Shown here: positions 8,334 to 17,010 of the stretch, piece after piece
How the letters are laid out: each line of letters starts with the position of its first letter
How positions within the stretch are numbered: position 1 is the first letter of the stretch
Assembly: GCA_013152205.1 (NCBI GenBank)
Contig: JAADGV010000107.1
Location: 1 to 48,717 of the forward strand
From: Planctomycetota bacterium
Lineage (GTDB): Bacteria > Planctomycetota > Planctomycetia > Pirellulales > Lacipirellulaceae
Length of the DNA stretch: 48,717 nt
Direction: 5' to 3'
Notes under the pieces: generated by a model
Seen by the model: the letters and a program-made list of their open reading frames with translations, nothing else
Database searches by the model: none
What the model was told of the DNA's origin: nothing
Translations under genes and position numbers: made by a program

Positions 8334-10541
8334 ATGCTTAAACGTCTATGTATTACTGTTTGCGCCATTTCCCTTTTTATTGGGCCACTTAGGGCCCAAG
8401 ACGGCGACCAACCCAAAGGCACTTTGCCTCCGGTTATTGTTCAACCGCCCGAGGAAACATCGTCGGAGGTCGAAGCCACGCCTCCTTCAACCACTACGCC
8501 GACAAATTTTTCTGTCGACTCCCTGGGGACGTCACTAAATTTCCCCAGTCTTTCGGAGATGAAGTTCGGTCAGTCCTCGGGGCCGTTTGGCGAAGGTAGT
8601 GGCATTCTGCGTAGCGGGAAATCGCTCTTCGATACGCCAGCCGCCGGCTCGATTCGGTCGCGCCAGGAAATTACTGAGCGGCAAGCGACCGACATGTTTC
8701 AGGCTCTGCAAAACGAGGTCGGCGTGCTGATGCAAAGCACGGCGGCGGGGCAGGCGTCGCCTTTCGTTCGTGGATTGACAGGCCAACAAGTTTTGATTCT
8801 GGTCGATGGCATCCGACTGAATAATTCCGTTACTCGCCGCGGGCCGAATCAGTATTTCAATACCATCGACGCCGGGATGGTCGACCACATCGAAGTACTC
8901 CGTGGCCAAGGTTCGGTGCTTTGGGGTTCGGATGCGATTGGCGGGGCGATCAACGTGGTGACTCGCGGCGCCGATACACACTACGGCATGAAGCATGGCA
9001 ACTATTCTGGTGGTGAATTCACTCAGTACTACAACACGTCGAACTCTTCGCCTTACAGTCGGTTGAATGTCGAAGGCTGGGTCGGCAACGCGGGCGTCTT
9101 CGCAGGCGGCAGCTACTCCGACGTCAACGATCTCGATACCGGTTGGGACTTCGGCCGTCAGCCTGGCACGAATTTCCAGCAGTGGGCCGGAGATATCAAG
9201 TTCAACTACTTGCTTGACGAAACGCAAATGCTCACCGTCTCGCTACAACATTTCCAGCAAGACAATCTGCCTCGTAGCGATCGGTTTCCCGGCTACCCGG
9301 GCGACCTGGACAATAGCAACTCGCTTGGCGGAGCTCGATTCTTTGATCCCCAGCAGCGCGACTTGGCCTACATCCGCTATCAGGCGCTCGAGCCAATTGC
9401 AGCGATCGACGCCCTGACCGTAACGGCTTCGTACAATCGCCAGCGTGAAAACCAAACTCGCGGCATTCCTACCACACGGTTCCAAGAAATCGACGTCGAA
9501 ACGCTCGGCCTACAGGCGGTTGCCGTGAGAGACGTCGATTGGGCGGGAAAATGGACCAGCGGTTTCGATTGGTACTACGACGACGTCGATTCTCCCTTCG
9601 GCGGCACAGCCAGTAACGCGATTGTTCCGGACGATGCGTGGTATCAACGTATCGGCGCGTTTCTGAATTGGGACGTTGCCCTTACCGAGCGGCTCGATAT
9701 GGTTGCCGGTATTCGCTACGAGAACATCAATACGGCTGGCACACCGATCGTTCAAAACGTTCCCACTTTCATCAACCCGAATTACCATGATTGGGTAAGC
9801 CAAATTGGGTTTGTCTATGAACTCGATCCGGATATTCATTTGGTCGGTTCAATTTCTGAGGGGTTTCGCGCCCCCAACCTGGACGACCTGATGGCCCTCA
9901 ACCCCAACGTCTTGCAGCAAGGCAGCAGCGTACCCAGTTTGGGCCTACGCCCAGAACGATCAATCAACTACGAATTGGGCCTCAAAACCAACTTCGACCG
10001 CCTGCGTACACAAACATTCGTTTTCTGGACCGATTTGCAGGACAACATCGTCTCGATCAACACCGCTGTACCGAATACTTTCGCGTCGGACAACCAAGAT
10101 TCGTTTGTCCAGGGCGTCGAGACGAGCGGCGAGTACCTGCTTGAAGACGGTTGGAGTCTGTATGGCAATTTTTGGTACACCTACGGCATCAATCGGGTCA
10201 CCGATTCACCGCTTAGCCGTGTGCCACCCACCCAAGGTATTCTTGGCCTGCGTTGGCGCGAACGAGAGTTACGCAGCTATTTCGAGGTTTATACTTGGAT
10301 GGTTCGTCGGCAGGATCGACTGGATCAGGTCCGCGATATCGGCGACGAGCGAATCCCCATCGGCGGCACGCCCGGTTACGCCACGCTGAACGTGCGAATG
10401 GGTCGCACCTACGGATCTCACGATCAACACCGCGTGAGCCTAAGCCTGGAAAATATCACCGACAAGAACTACCTCGTCCATGGTTCGGGAGTTTTTGGAA
10501 CCGGCGCCACCGCCCGGTTTGGCTACAACTTGGTTTACTAG
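8334..10541 (+). CDS. TonB-dependent outer-membrane receptor, probably haem or siderophore type
   Basis: A 735-residue receptor with a signal peptide (MLKRLCITVCAISLFIGPLRAQ), a Pro-rich linker, a plug domain (about 95-215) and a 22-strand-type beta barrel ending in an aromatic C-terminus (FGYNLVY). The plug contains FVRGLTGQQVLILVDGIRLN, GPNQYFNTIDAGMVDHIEV and GSVLWGSDAIGGAINVVTR. The barrel contains a FRAP motif (SEGFRAPNLDDL) known from haem and haemoglobin receptors, but the His expected after it in that class is not evident, so the ligand is uncertain. The ATG at 8334 was chosen for the signal peptide; the frame opens at 8235. hemP and tonB nearby support iron or haem uptake. Its TAG stop lies in the CTAG end of a repeat element. 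Confidence 0.9.
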   Translation: MLKRLCITVCAISLFIGPLRAQDGDQPKGTLPPVIVQPPEETSSEVEATPPSTTTPTNFSVDSLGTSLNFPSLSEMKFGQSSGPFGEGSGILRSGKSLFDTPAAGSIRSRQEITERQATDMFQALQNEVGVLMQSTAAGQASPFVRGLTGQQVLILVDGIRLNNSVTRRGPNQYFNTIDAGMVDHIEVLRGQGSVLWGSDAIGGAINVVTRGADTHYGMKHGNYSGGEFTQYYNTSNSSPYSRLNVEGWVGNAGVFAGGSYSDVNDLDTGWDFGRQPGTNFQQWAGDIKFNYLLDETQMLTVSLQHFQQDNLPRSDRFPGYPGDLDNSNSLGGARFFDPQQRDLAYIRYQALEPIAAIDALTVTASYNRQRENQTRGIPTTRFQEIDVETLGLQAVAVRDVDWAGKWTSGFDWYYDDVDSPFGGTASNAIVPDDAWYQRIGAFLNWDVALTERLDMVAGIRYENINTAGTPIVQNVPTFINPNYHDWVSQIGFVYELDPDIHLVGSISEGFRAPNLDDLMALNPNVLQQGSSVPSLGLRPERSINYELGLKTNFDRLRTQTFVFWTDLQDNIVSINTAVPNTFASDNQDSFVQGVETSGEYLLEDGWSLYGNFWYTYGINRVTDSPLSRVPPTQGILGLRWRERELRSYFEVYTWMVRRQDRLDQVRDIGDERIPIGGTPGYATLNVRMGRTYGSHDQHRVSLSLENITDKNYLVHGSGVFGTGATARFGYNLVY

Positions 10542-10919
10542 CGCATTTCTTATAAAAGCATAGCCACAGAGCACACCGAGGTCTCAGAGAAAATACTGAA
10601 GCGAGTAACCTTATCTCGGTGTTCTCTGTGCTACTGGCGGTTCAAATTTGTGCTACGAGCATTAAGCCATTAAAGATAGGACTCTCGCAAAGGCGCTAAG
10701 ACGCAAAGAACGGAGAAATCAAACCTTATAAGCTCTCACGCACGGCTTCGTATGGCAATTGGATCTCGCAGAGACGCTGAGACGGCAGAGCTATAACATT
10801 CCAGTTTTCTCTGCGGTCTTTGCGACTTAGCGCCTTTGCGAGAAATTCCTGCCTATTTGGTTGTGGCCAGAGGCTGCGTTGGGAACTCTGTAGCAACATA
10901 ATTGAAGGAACTGCTCTAG
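10538..10919. mobile_element. CTAG-bounded repeat element, long copy with nested insertion
   Basis: The left end CTAGCGCATTTCTTATAAAA and right end GAAGGAACTGCTCTAG correspond to the ends of the 120-bp copy at 40296-40415, and the first roughly 90 bases are nearly identical between copies. This copy carries about 260 extra bases, including a second palindrome: TCTCGCAAAGGCGCTAAG at 10683-10700, perfectly inverted at 10826-10843. The terminal CTAG supplies the TAG stop of the receptor gene. There is no coding capacity. Confidence 0.75.
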
Positions 10920-10956
10920 CGCAACTTTCCAATGGATGCGTTTCTTGAACTGCCGT

Positions 10957-12438
10957 CTACGCTTGCCACTGGGTTGCTGGCTCGAAGGGGAACATTGGTT
11001 GGCGACGGTTTTGGTAGCTGAGCGATTTCATGTCTGCGGTGGTCACGCCGGGGGTGTTGACTCGGAGGAAGTGGTTGCAGACTGGTGCGTAGGCGCCGAT
11101 CGGGGCGACCACGCCTTTGGCGACGAGCAGATGAAACGACAATGGGTCAAGGCGGCAACTGATGAGTTGTTGCAAACTGAACGGGGGAGTTCTCTTTGAA
11201 TTCAATAGGATGGTTAGGCCCGTGATGGTTTGCACAACGGCAGTGCGGCCTTGATCCATTTCAGAAAATCCGCCGTGCCGTGGCTCGGGTTCGGTAAATT
11301 TTCCCTCGTGTAGACTTAGCACCGTCACCTTGGCTACTAGCGGATCGCCGTGAAGATCGTCGGTTTTGCCGCCCATTGATAGCGGGACTGCCGAGCCTAC
11401 GCCAGCCGTTGCTGCGGTTTCGACGGCTTCGGGATCGTAAAGGCAGACCAGGGAATTGGGTAACTGGCGCTGCAGGATTGCGTGGGCGAGCGTGGTTCCA
11501 TCGGCAGGAGAGCCTCCGCCGACGTTGTCGCCCATGTCGAGTAAACAAACGGGGCCTTCGAGTTGAGTCGCTTGATCGAGAGCTTCCTCGACACTTAGGA
11601 GCGGACGATCGAAATCTTTTCGATGGGTCCACAGATAATCGGCTAAGTCGCCTGCCAGTTGTTTGGCAAGGGGTCGATCGTTGTCAGTTACCACGAGCGT
11701 TGCCGAGCCCATTTCAGCGACATCAGCATATGGAAAGCCAAGCACGATGCTGTTCGACAAGACGCCAGGTTGTTTTAATTGATGGTCGGCCAGCTCATAG
11801 AGTGGCAAGCAGGGGAGGGCGGTGGTGTGTTGGCATTCGATGTTGATTGCCATGGGGGGTAGTCCGGCTACTTGGACGGGAGTGATTTCGCCCCGTAGCG
11901 TTCGTGCCATGAGCGTTGCCGCTTCAAGGCCTCGTTCGCGCTGATCGAGATGCGGATTGCTGCGATAGGCAACCAGGGCGTTGGTGGCATCGACCATCGC
12001 TTGCGAAAGGTTTGCGTGGGGATCGAAAGTGCCGAGGATAGGCATTGCGGCGCCGACCGTCTCGCGCAAAATCGACAGCCAGTGCCCGTCCATGTCGGGA
12101 TGGTTCGTGCTAACGGTCGCCCCGTGTGGTGCGACGAGTAGACCATCGATTGGGCCTGCTTTGGCCAACTCGGCGAGCATCGATTCGAGAAGCTGCTCGA
12201 ATGTCTCGGCGGTAATTGGTCCGAACGGGACGGCCCTGGCGGCAAAGATTCCGACCGGCTCGATATTTTCGCGTTCAAGCCCTTCGATAAATCCACCAAC
12301 TTCGTGGTGGGTGCCCGCGAGTCGCTGGCAGACTTCGCTGCCGGTGACCAGCAGATCCTCGCGAAAGTGCTCGATCGTCGTCTGCTGAGAAATAAAGGTG
12401 TTTGATTCGTGCAACCATGCAATGATGCCAACTCGCAT
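10957..12438 (-). CDS. M81 family metallopeptidase (MlrC/microcystinase C-like)
   Basis: A 493-residue protein matching the MlrC/M81 family in length and motifs. The N-terminus is MRVGIIAWLHESNTFI, where the HESNTF segment is diagnostic. LLVAPHGATVST, LGTFDPHANLS and VAYRSNPHLDQRERG carry the conserved His and Asp residues expected to bind zinc. The C-terminal domain has LLDMGDNVGGGSPADGT. The family is named after a step in microcystin degradation, but most members lie in organisms without microcystin exposure and their substrates are unknown. The start has an AAGGGAT stretch just upstream. It is divergent from the RraA-like gene with 84 bases between them; pairing of M81 and RraA genes suggests a small-molecule catabolic locus, which is inference. 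Confidence 0.9.
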   Translation of the reverse strand: MRVGIIAWLHESNTFISQQTTIEHFREDLLVTGSEVCQRLAGTHHEVGGFIEGLERENIEPVGIFAARAVPFGPITAETFEQLLESMLAELAKAGPIDGLLVAPHGATVSTNHPDMDGHWLSILRETVGAAMPILGTFDPHANLSQAMVDATNALVAYRSNPHLDQRERGLEAATLMARTLRGEITPVQVAGLPPMAINIECQHTTALPCLPLYELADHQLKQPGVLSNSIVLGFPYADVAEMGSATLVVTDNDRPLAKQLAGDLADYLWTHRKDFDRPLLSVEEALDQATQLEGPVCLLDMGDNVGGGSPADGTTLAHAILQRQLPNSLVCLYDPEAVETAATAGVGSAVPLSMGGKTDDLHGDPLVAKVTVLSLHEGKFTEPEPRHGGFSEMDQGRTAVVQTITGLTILLNSKRTPPFSLQQLISCRLDPLSFHLLVAKGVVAPIGAYAPVCNHFLRVNTPGVTTADMKSLSYQNRRQPMFPFEPATQWQA

Positions 12439-12522
12439 AGGATCCCTTTCGTATTGCTGATGGGTCTGTCAGAATAGCAAATCTTCGAGCTTCGTACCCA
12501 GAGCCATTTAGGAGATTAGACC

Positions 12523-13191
12523 ATGTCGAGCGCTGCGCCCGATGAAATAACCATTGCCATGATGCGCGAGTTGCTGTTTTCGGCGGTCGTGTGCGATGCG
12601 CTGGATTCGCTCGGTTATCGCAACCAGTCGCCAAGGTTGCAGTTTGCCACACAGTCGGTCGACAGCGTCCTGGTAGGGCGGTGCAAGACGACCCTGTGGG
12701 GCGACATGTTTCATAAGGACCCCAAGCCGTACGACCTGGAATTGAAGGCGGTTGACAGTTGCCAGACAGACGATGTGCTGATCGTCGCGGCTGGTGGTTC
12801 GATGCGATCGGGAGTGTGGGGCGAGCTGCTTTCGACTGCGGCACGAAACACAGGCTGCGCCGGTGCGGTGATCGATGGGGCGATTCGCGACCTTGCAAAA
12901 ATCAAGCAAATGAGTTTCCCGGTGTATGCGCGCGGCACTTCGCTTTACGATAGCCAAGACCGCCAGCGTGTGGTCGAAATCGATGTGCCTGTTGAATTGG
13001 ATGGCGTGGTGTTTTCGTCCGGCGATTTGGTGTTTGCCGATTGCGATGGCGTGGTGGTGGTTCCGCAGGCCATCGAAACCGAAGCTGTCCGCCGGGCCTG
13101 GGACAAGGTACATGCCGAAAACCGTACTCGCGATGCGATTAAAGAAGGCATGTTGGCTACGGCAGCGTACGAGAAATTTGGCGTGTTGTAG
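12523..13191 (+). CDS. RraA family protein (HMG/CHA aldolase-like)
   Basis: A 222-residue protein with the RraA fold motifs: LLFSAVVCDALDSLGYRNQS near the N-terminus, GGSMRSGVWGELLSTAA, GAVIDGAIRDL (the D-G-x-x-R-D signature that binds metal and substrate in the aldolases), and GDLVFADCDGVVVVP. Members are either RNase E regulators or class II aldolases acting on 4-hydroxy-4-methyl-2-oxoglutarate or oxaloacetate. With no aromatic-degradation genes nearby I cannot choose. The AGGAG at 12510-12514 supports the ATG at 12523. It faces the ABC permease gene convergently and is divergent from the M81 gene. Confidence 0.88.
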   Translation: MSSAAPDEITIAMMRELLFSAVVCDALDSLGYRNQSPRLQFATQSVDSVLVGRCKTTLWGDMFHKDPKPYDLELKAVDSCQTDDVLIVAAGGSMRSGVWGELLSTAARNTGCAGAVIDGAIRDLAKIKQMSFPVYARGTSLYDSQDRQRVVEIDVPVELDGVVFSSGDLVFADCDGVVVVPQAIETEAVRRAWDKVHAENRTRDAIKEGMLATAAYEKFGVL

Positions 13192-13249
13192 GAGGTGACG
13201 GCGAAGACGCAAGCGTGTTTTGAGCGTGTGCATTCGTTCGGGGTAAAAC

Positions 13250-14560
13250 TCAATTGCGCCGGAGGGCTTCGATTGGGTCGAGTCGTGCTGCCCTTGTGGC
13301 GGGGTAGACGCCAAAACCGATGCCAACAAACACGGAAATTGCGAAGGCCAACGGAATCGACCAAGAGACCATCTGTGGTTCGACGGTGCGAATGATTTCG
13401 GGCAGGGCTTCCATCGATTCGGGAAACCAGTGGAACAGGAGCATCCGAATCCAGACCGACATGGGGCGACACAGCAGCCCAGCAAGTACGCCGAGCGATC
13501 CACCGGCAACCGAGAGCACGGTGCTTTCCACGAGAAACTGTCGGGTGATATCGCGACGTTTGGCCCCAAGTGCGCGACGGATACCGATTTCGTAAGTGCG
13601 CTCGGTAACCGTTGCCAGCATGATATTCATGATGCCAATGCCGCCGACTAACAGCGAAATTGCAGCGATCAGGCCTAAAAAGAGCATGAACATCAGCCGA
13701 GTGATGCGAGCTTGCTGCAACAACTCCAGCGGCACGGTGATGCCAAAGTCTTTCATTTCATGTTCAAGTTCGATCGTGTTGCGAATGATCTCCGCCGTTT
13801 GCAGAACATTCTCACGGTCATCGACTTGCAGTGTGATTTGGCTAACCTCGACCAAGTCGCGTTGGAAGCTACCTGGCTTGGTGACAATGGCCATGTCTCC
13901 GTTGCGTCGCCAAAGCGTTGTGATTGGCGTGTACACGTCTTTGGAATAGTCTTCGGCAGCCAGCGAGCCACCGATCCCGGCAGAAGGGGCACGCGACTTC
14001 ATCACGCCAACGACGGTGTAAAACTGGTCGTCGACCATCACCTTCGCACCCAGCGGCTCGCCATAAGGAAAAAGGTGCGTTGCGGATTCGGCTGCCAGGA
14101 CGCAACAGTTGTTCTCACCTTCGACATCGGCATCGGAGATAAATCGCCCGCGATCGATTTTTAGGTGGGTCACTTCCGCGTAGTCTGGGGTACAGCCGAC
14201 CATTCGGCCATCAAATGCCCGAGTGCGGTAGCGAAACTCACGGCTGAGGATACGAATGGGTATCGCCTTGGCGACTGTGGGTACTGTGGCCACAATTCGA
14301 ACGTAGTCGTTACGTGTCAAACCATAGGCGCCATCCCCCATTTCGTCGGCAGACGGTTTGATCGTTCGGACGATAATGTTCGTTGCGCCCAAGCTGGCGA
14401 TTTGTTCTTCGGCAGCGCGGCCAATGCCTTCGCCGATGGCTAGCAGCCAGATTACGCTTGCGACCCCGATAAAAATACCCAGTACGGTGAGCGTAGACCG
14501 CAGTGGATGCAGCAGAACACTCTTGATGCTCAGTCGCACGGTGCGTAGCCAGTGTGCCAC
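13250..14560 (-). CDS. ABC transporter permease (MacB/FtsX type)
   Basis: A 436-residue permease with the MacB-PCD/FtsX arrangement. The N-terminal membrane segment is LRSTLTVLGIFIGVASVIWL. A large periplasmic domain spans about 45-285. Three C-terminal membrane segments include ISLLVGGIGIMNIMLATVTER, and the conserved YEIGIRRALGAKRRDI loop contacts the ATPase. Such permeases act as mechanotransmitters with a periplasmic adaptor and TolC-like channel. It is the last gene of a leftward operon, 2 bases after the ATPase gene. Substrate unknown; macrolides, peptides and lipoproteins are all known cargo in the family. Confidence 0.92.
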   Translation of the reverse strand: MAHWLRTVRLSIKSVLLHPLRSTLTVLGIFIGVASVIWLLAIGEGIGRAAEEQIASLGATNIIVRTIKPSADEMGDGAYGLTRNDYVRIVATVPTVAKAIPIRILSREFRYRTRAFDGRMVGCTPDYAEVTHLKIDRGRFISDADVEGENNCCVLAAESATHLFPYGEPLGAKVMVDDQFYTVVGVMKSRAPSAGIGGSLAAEDYSKDVYTPITTLWRRNGDMAIVTKPGSFQRDLVEVSQITLQVDDRENVLQTAEIIRNTIELEHEMKDFGITVPLELLQQARITRLMFMLFLGLIAAISLLVGGIGIMNIMLATVTERTYEIGIRRALGAKRRDITRQFLVESTVLSVAGGSLGVLAGLLCRPMSVWIRMLLFHWFPESMEALPEIIRTVEPQMVSWSIPLAFAISVFVGIGFGVYPATRAARLDPIEALRRN

Positions 14561-14562
14561 GG

Positions 14563-15258
14563 TTAACGCCTTTCGTCGGAGACGATCGAGCCGTCGTGCA
14601 AGAAGATCGAGCGTTTGGTTTGCTCGGCCACATCGGGTTCGTGGGTAACCAGAATAATCGTACGCTCCTCTTCGTTGAGTTCTCGGAGCAATTCGAGAAT
14701 TTCGTCAGTAGTTTTCGAGTCGAGGTTACCCGTGGGTTCGTCGGCTAGCATGAATCGAGGGTCGTTGACCAAGCTGCGAGCGATTGCCACACGTTGCTGT
14801 TGGCCGCCGGAGAGTTGCGCTGGCCGGTGGCCTAGGCGAGATTCTAATCCCACCCGTTTCGCCAGATCGAGACAACGCTTGCGTAATTTGGGTGTGATCC
14901 GACCGCTATAGTACAACGGTACTTCAATGTTTTCAACGACCGTAAGGGCGGAGAGTAAGTTGTAGGATTGAAAAACGAAGCCAATGCGCAAGGCACGCGT
15001 TTCCGAAAGTTCGTCGTCGTTCATCGCCGCAACATCGTCGCCGCCCAACCAATAGTTGCCCGAAGAGGGTTGATCGAGGCAGCCGAGCAGATTTAGCAGA
15101 GTGCTTTTGCCCGACCCCGAGGGTCCCATGATCGAGATATAGTCGCCGCTGGGGACATCGAACGAAACGTCGCGCAGCGCGCGAACGGTTTCGCCAGCGA
15201 GGGCATAGTTTTTGCTGAGGTTTTGGATGCTGGCAGCGAGCGAGGGATCAGCCTGCAC
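14563..15258 (-). CDS. ABC transporter ATP-binding protein (MacB/LolD type)
   Basis: A 231-residue nucleotide-binding subunit. Walker A is GPSGSGKST, the Q-loop region is GFVFQSYNLL, the ABC signature is LSGGQQQRVAIA, Walker B is FMLADEPTGNLD, and the H-loop lies in ILVTHEP. Length and motifs fit the MacB/LolD group that pairs with FtsX-like permeases. It is encoded 3 bases after the adaptor gene and 2 bases before the permease, so the three are translated from one transcript. Confidence 0.94.
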   Translation of the reverse strand: MQADPSLAASIQNLSKNYALAGETVRALRDVSFDVPSGDYISIMGPSGSGKSTLLNLLGCLDQPSSGNYWLGGDDVAAMNDDELSETRALRIGFVFQSYNLLSALTVVENIEVPLYYSGRITPKLRKRCLDLAKRVGLESRLGHRPAQLSGGQQQRVAIARSLVNDPRFMLADEPTGNLDSKTTDEILELLRELNEEERTIILVTHEPDVAEQTKRSIFLHDGSIVSDERR

Positions 15259-15261
15259 GAC

Positions 15262-16779
15262 TCATCCTCCCGACCGCGATTTTTTTGCGGTTGCTTGGTT
15301 AGCGACTTTTCGAGTTGAGCCGGAACGCTGCGGAACGGCACGTTGATGCTGCTCGGGAGGTAGCTCGGGCAGGCTGACAAGATTAAGAAAGCGGCGCGGG
15401 TTCAGCGCCACTTGCTCCTGTTCGTTCAGTCCGCTTTCGACAACAAAGAATTTATCGTTTGTCGGGCCACATTCGATGGCTTTGGCTTGCCACCCATTGC
15501 TATCGAAAACAAAGCAATAAAACTGATCGCCATGGGAGTAGACCGACTGCACGGGGACTTGCAAGGCATTGGGAACGCTTGAGCATTGAATCGTTACCGA
15601 AGCCGTCATCCCCGCCCGCAATTCGGCAGGCGGATGGTCGAGATCGACAAAAGCTTTGTATTCCTTGACATTGGCCTTGCGCCAGCCAGAAGGCTCGGCG
15701 TACTGATTGACCTTGCTCACGGTGCCCGTCAACTCTTGCCCATCAAGGCCAACGGGCACAATAACCGCCTCCATGCCTGGCTCTACGTATTGTACGAGTG
15801 ATTCGTTGATGGTGATCTCCACCTGCATCGACGAGGGATCTGGCATCCGTAGGATTTCTTGACGCTCGCGAACCATCGCCCCTTCTTCGACGATAAAATC
15901 GGAATCACCACGGCGGTTGTGATCATGGGCATAGACAATCGTGCCATCGCGTGGGGCCACGATCGTACAACTGGCGATTTGCTGTTCGATTTCACGAAGT
16001 TTTTGGATTTCCAGTTCAAGGCTATTTTTTTCGGCTTCCCATTTGGCTTTGGTGATCAGGACATCGCTTTCAAATTGTTTCACTGATTTGGCTTTGGTGA
16101 AGTTGTCTAAGACCATCAATTTGGTTTGGGTTGCTTCCAATTCTTTCGCGGATTTTTCGACGGCAAACTTGTCGGCTTCGAGTTGCAGTTCGTTGACATA
16201 GCCTTTAGACGCCAATTTCTTGCTGTACACGAAATACTCTTTGGCACGATTTAGATTCTCTTCCGCAACGAAAATTTCGCCTTCGATGGTTTGCCGCTCT
16301 TGGACATAAGTACCTTCGATGTATTCTTCTTGGGCAATCAACGCCGTCTCGTGGAGGTTGCGAGCTTCGATGACGATTGCTTCGGTCGTGTTGACCATAA
16401 TTTGCTGCGTGGTACGCTCGGCTTTTAAGGCCGAAGAATCAAGCTCAACAAGAAAGTCGCCTTCTTTGACTGCTGACCCTTCGGGGATGACGCGCAAGAT
16501 CGCCACACCGGGGGAGTTCTTGGATTTCACCGCGGAACGAATTTCGGTAACCTCAGAAGAAAGAATCTCGCCGCGTTCGGTCAGTTGGTGAACAAAATCG
16601 CCGCGGTCGATGGTATACAAGATGGCATCGGTTTCAGTCGCTTGCTGATTTCGCGCTGACCACCATTGATAGCCACCTGCTGCAATTGCCGTTGCCGTTA
16701 GCGCAATCACCAATAACGTAATCATGCTTGAAGCGCCGTGACGCTGTGGGCGACGATCTTGATCTGAAAACGCTGGCAT
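15262..16779 (-). CDS. HlyD/MacA-like periplasmic adaptor protein
   Basis: A 505-residue membrane-fusion protein. A short cytoplasmic N-terminus precedes one membrane anchor (SSMITLLVIALTATAIAAGG). A lipoyl-like half (GDFVHQLTERGEIL, EGSAVKEGDFLVELDSSALK) is followed by a long coiled-coil hairpin (about 150-290, rich in Glu/Lys/Leu) and the second lipoyl half (IVAPRDGTIVYAH). Beta-barrel and membrane-proximal domains complete it. These adaptors join the ABC permease to the outer-membrane channel. The ATG at 16779 is preceded by AAGGAGCC and is preferred over upstream in-frame starts. The C-terminal tail is unusually basic and Gln/Ser-rich (QHQRAVPQRSGSTRK). Confidence 0.9.
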   Translation of the reverse strand: MPAFSDQDRRPQRHGASSMITLLVIALTATAIAAGGYQWWSARNQQATETDAILYTIDRGDFVHQLTERGEILSSEVTEIRSAVKSKNSPGVAILRVIPEGSAVKEGDFLVELDSSALKAERTTQQIMVNTTEAIVIEARNLHETALIAQEEYIEGTYVQERQTIEGEIFVAEENLNRAKEYFVYSKKLASKGYVNELQLEADKFAVEKSAKELEATQTKLMVLDNFTKAKSVKQFESDVLITKAKWEAEKNSLELEIQKLREIEQQIASCTIVAPRDGTIVYAHDHNRRGDSDFIVEEGAMVRERQEILRMPDPSSMQVEITINESLVQYVEPGMEAVIVPVGLDGQELTGTVSKVNQYAEPSGWRKANVKEYKAFVDLDHPPAELRAGMTASVTIQCSSVPNALQVPVQSVYSHGDQFYCFVFDSNGWQAKAIECGPTNDKFFVVESGLNEQEQVALNPRRFLNLVSLPELPPEQHQRAVPQRSGSTRKVANQATAKKSRSGG

Positions 16780-16918
16780 GATTCGCAGGCTCCTTTCTTT
16801 TCGGTATGAGTTAAGTATATCAATCATGCGAACAAGTGTCAGGTTGCTGTTGCGAGACAGCAGGGCCACCTAGTTTTCACAATACAAAGCATCGTGAATT
16901 CACTAGCCCGACGCGCTA

Positions 16919-17010
16919 GTGGTCCGTCAACCCTGAATTGGCGGGTGCCACTGTCTGGCTTGTCCAGCAGTGGAACCCTGGCACCCACTGAACCCTTCAT
17001 AACGGACCAC
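16919..17010. repeat. Palindromic repeat forming the 3-prime end of the TolC-like gene
   Basis: Terminal inverted repeats GTGGTCCGT (16919-16927) and ACGGACCAC (17002-17010) enclose an inner palindrome GGGTGCCA (16943-16950) to TGGCACCC (16979-16986), with CTGG-CTTG-TCCAG near its centre. The same sequence encodes roughly the last 27 codons and the stop of the leftward TolC-like gene. No coding capacity of its own. Confidence 0.75.
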
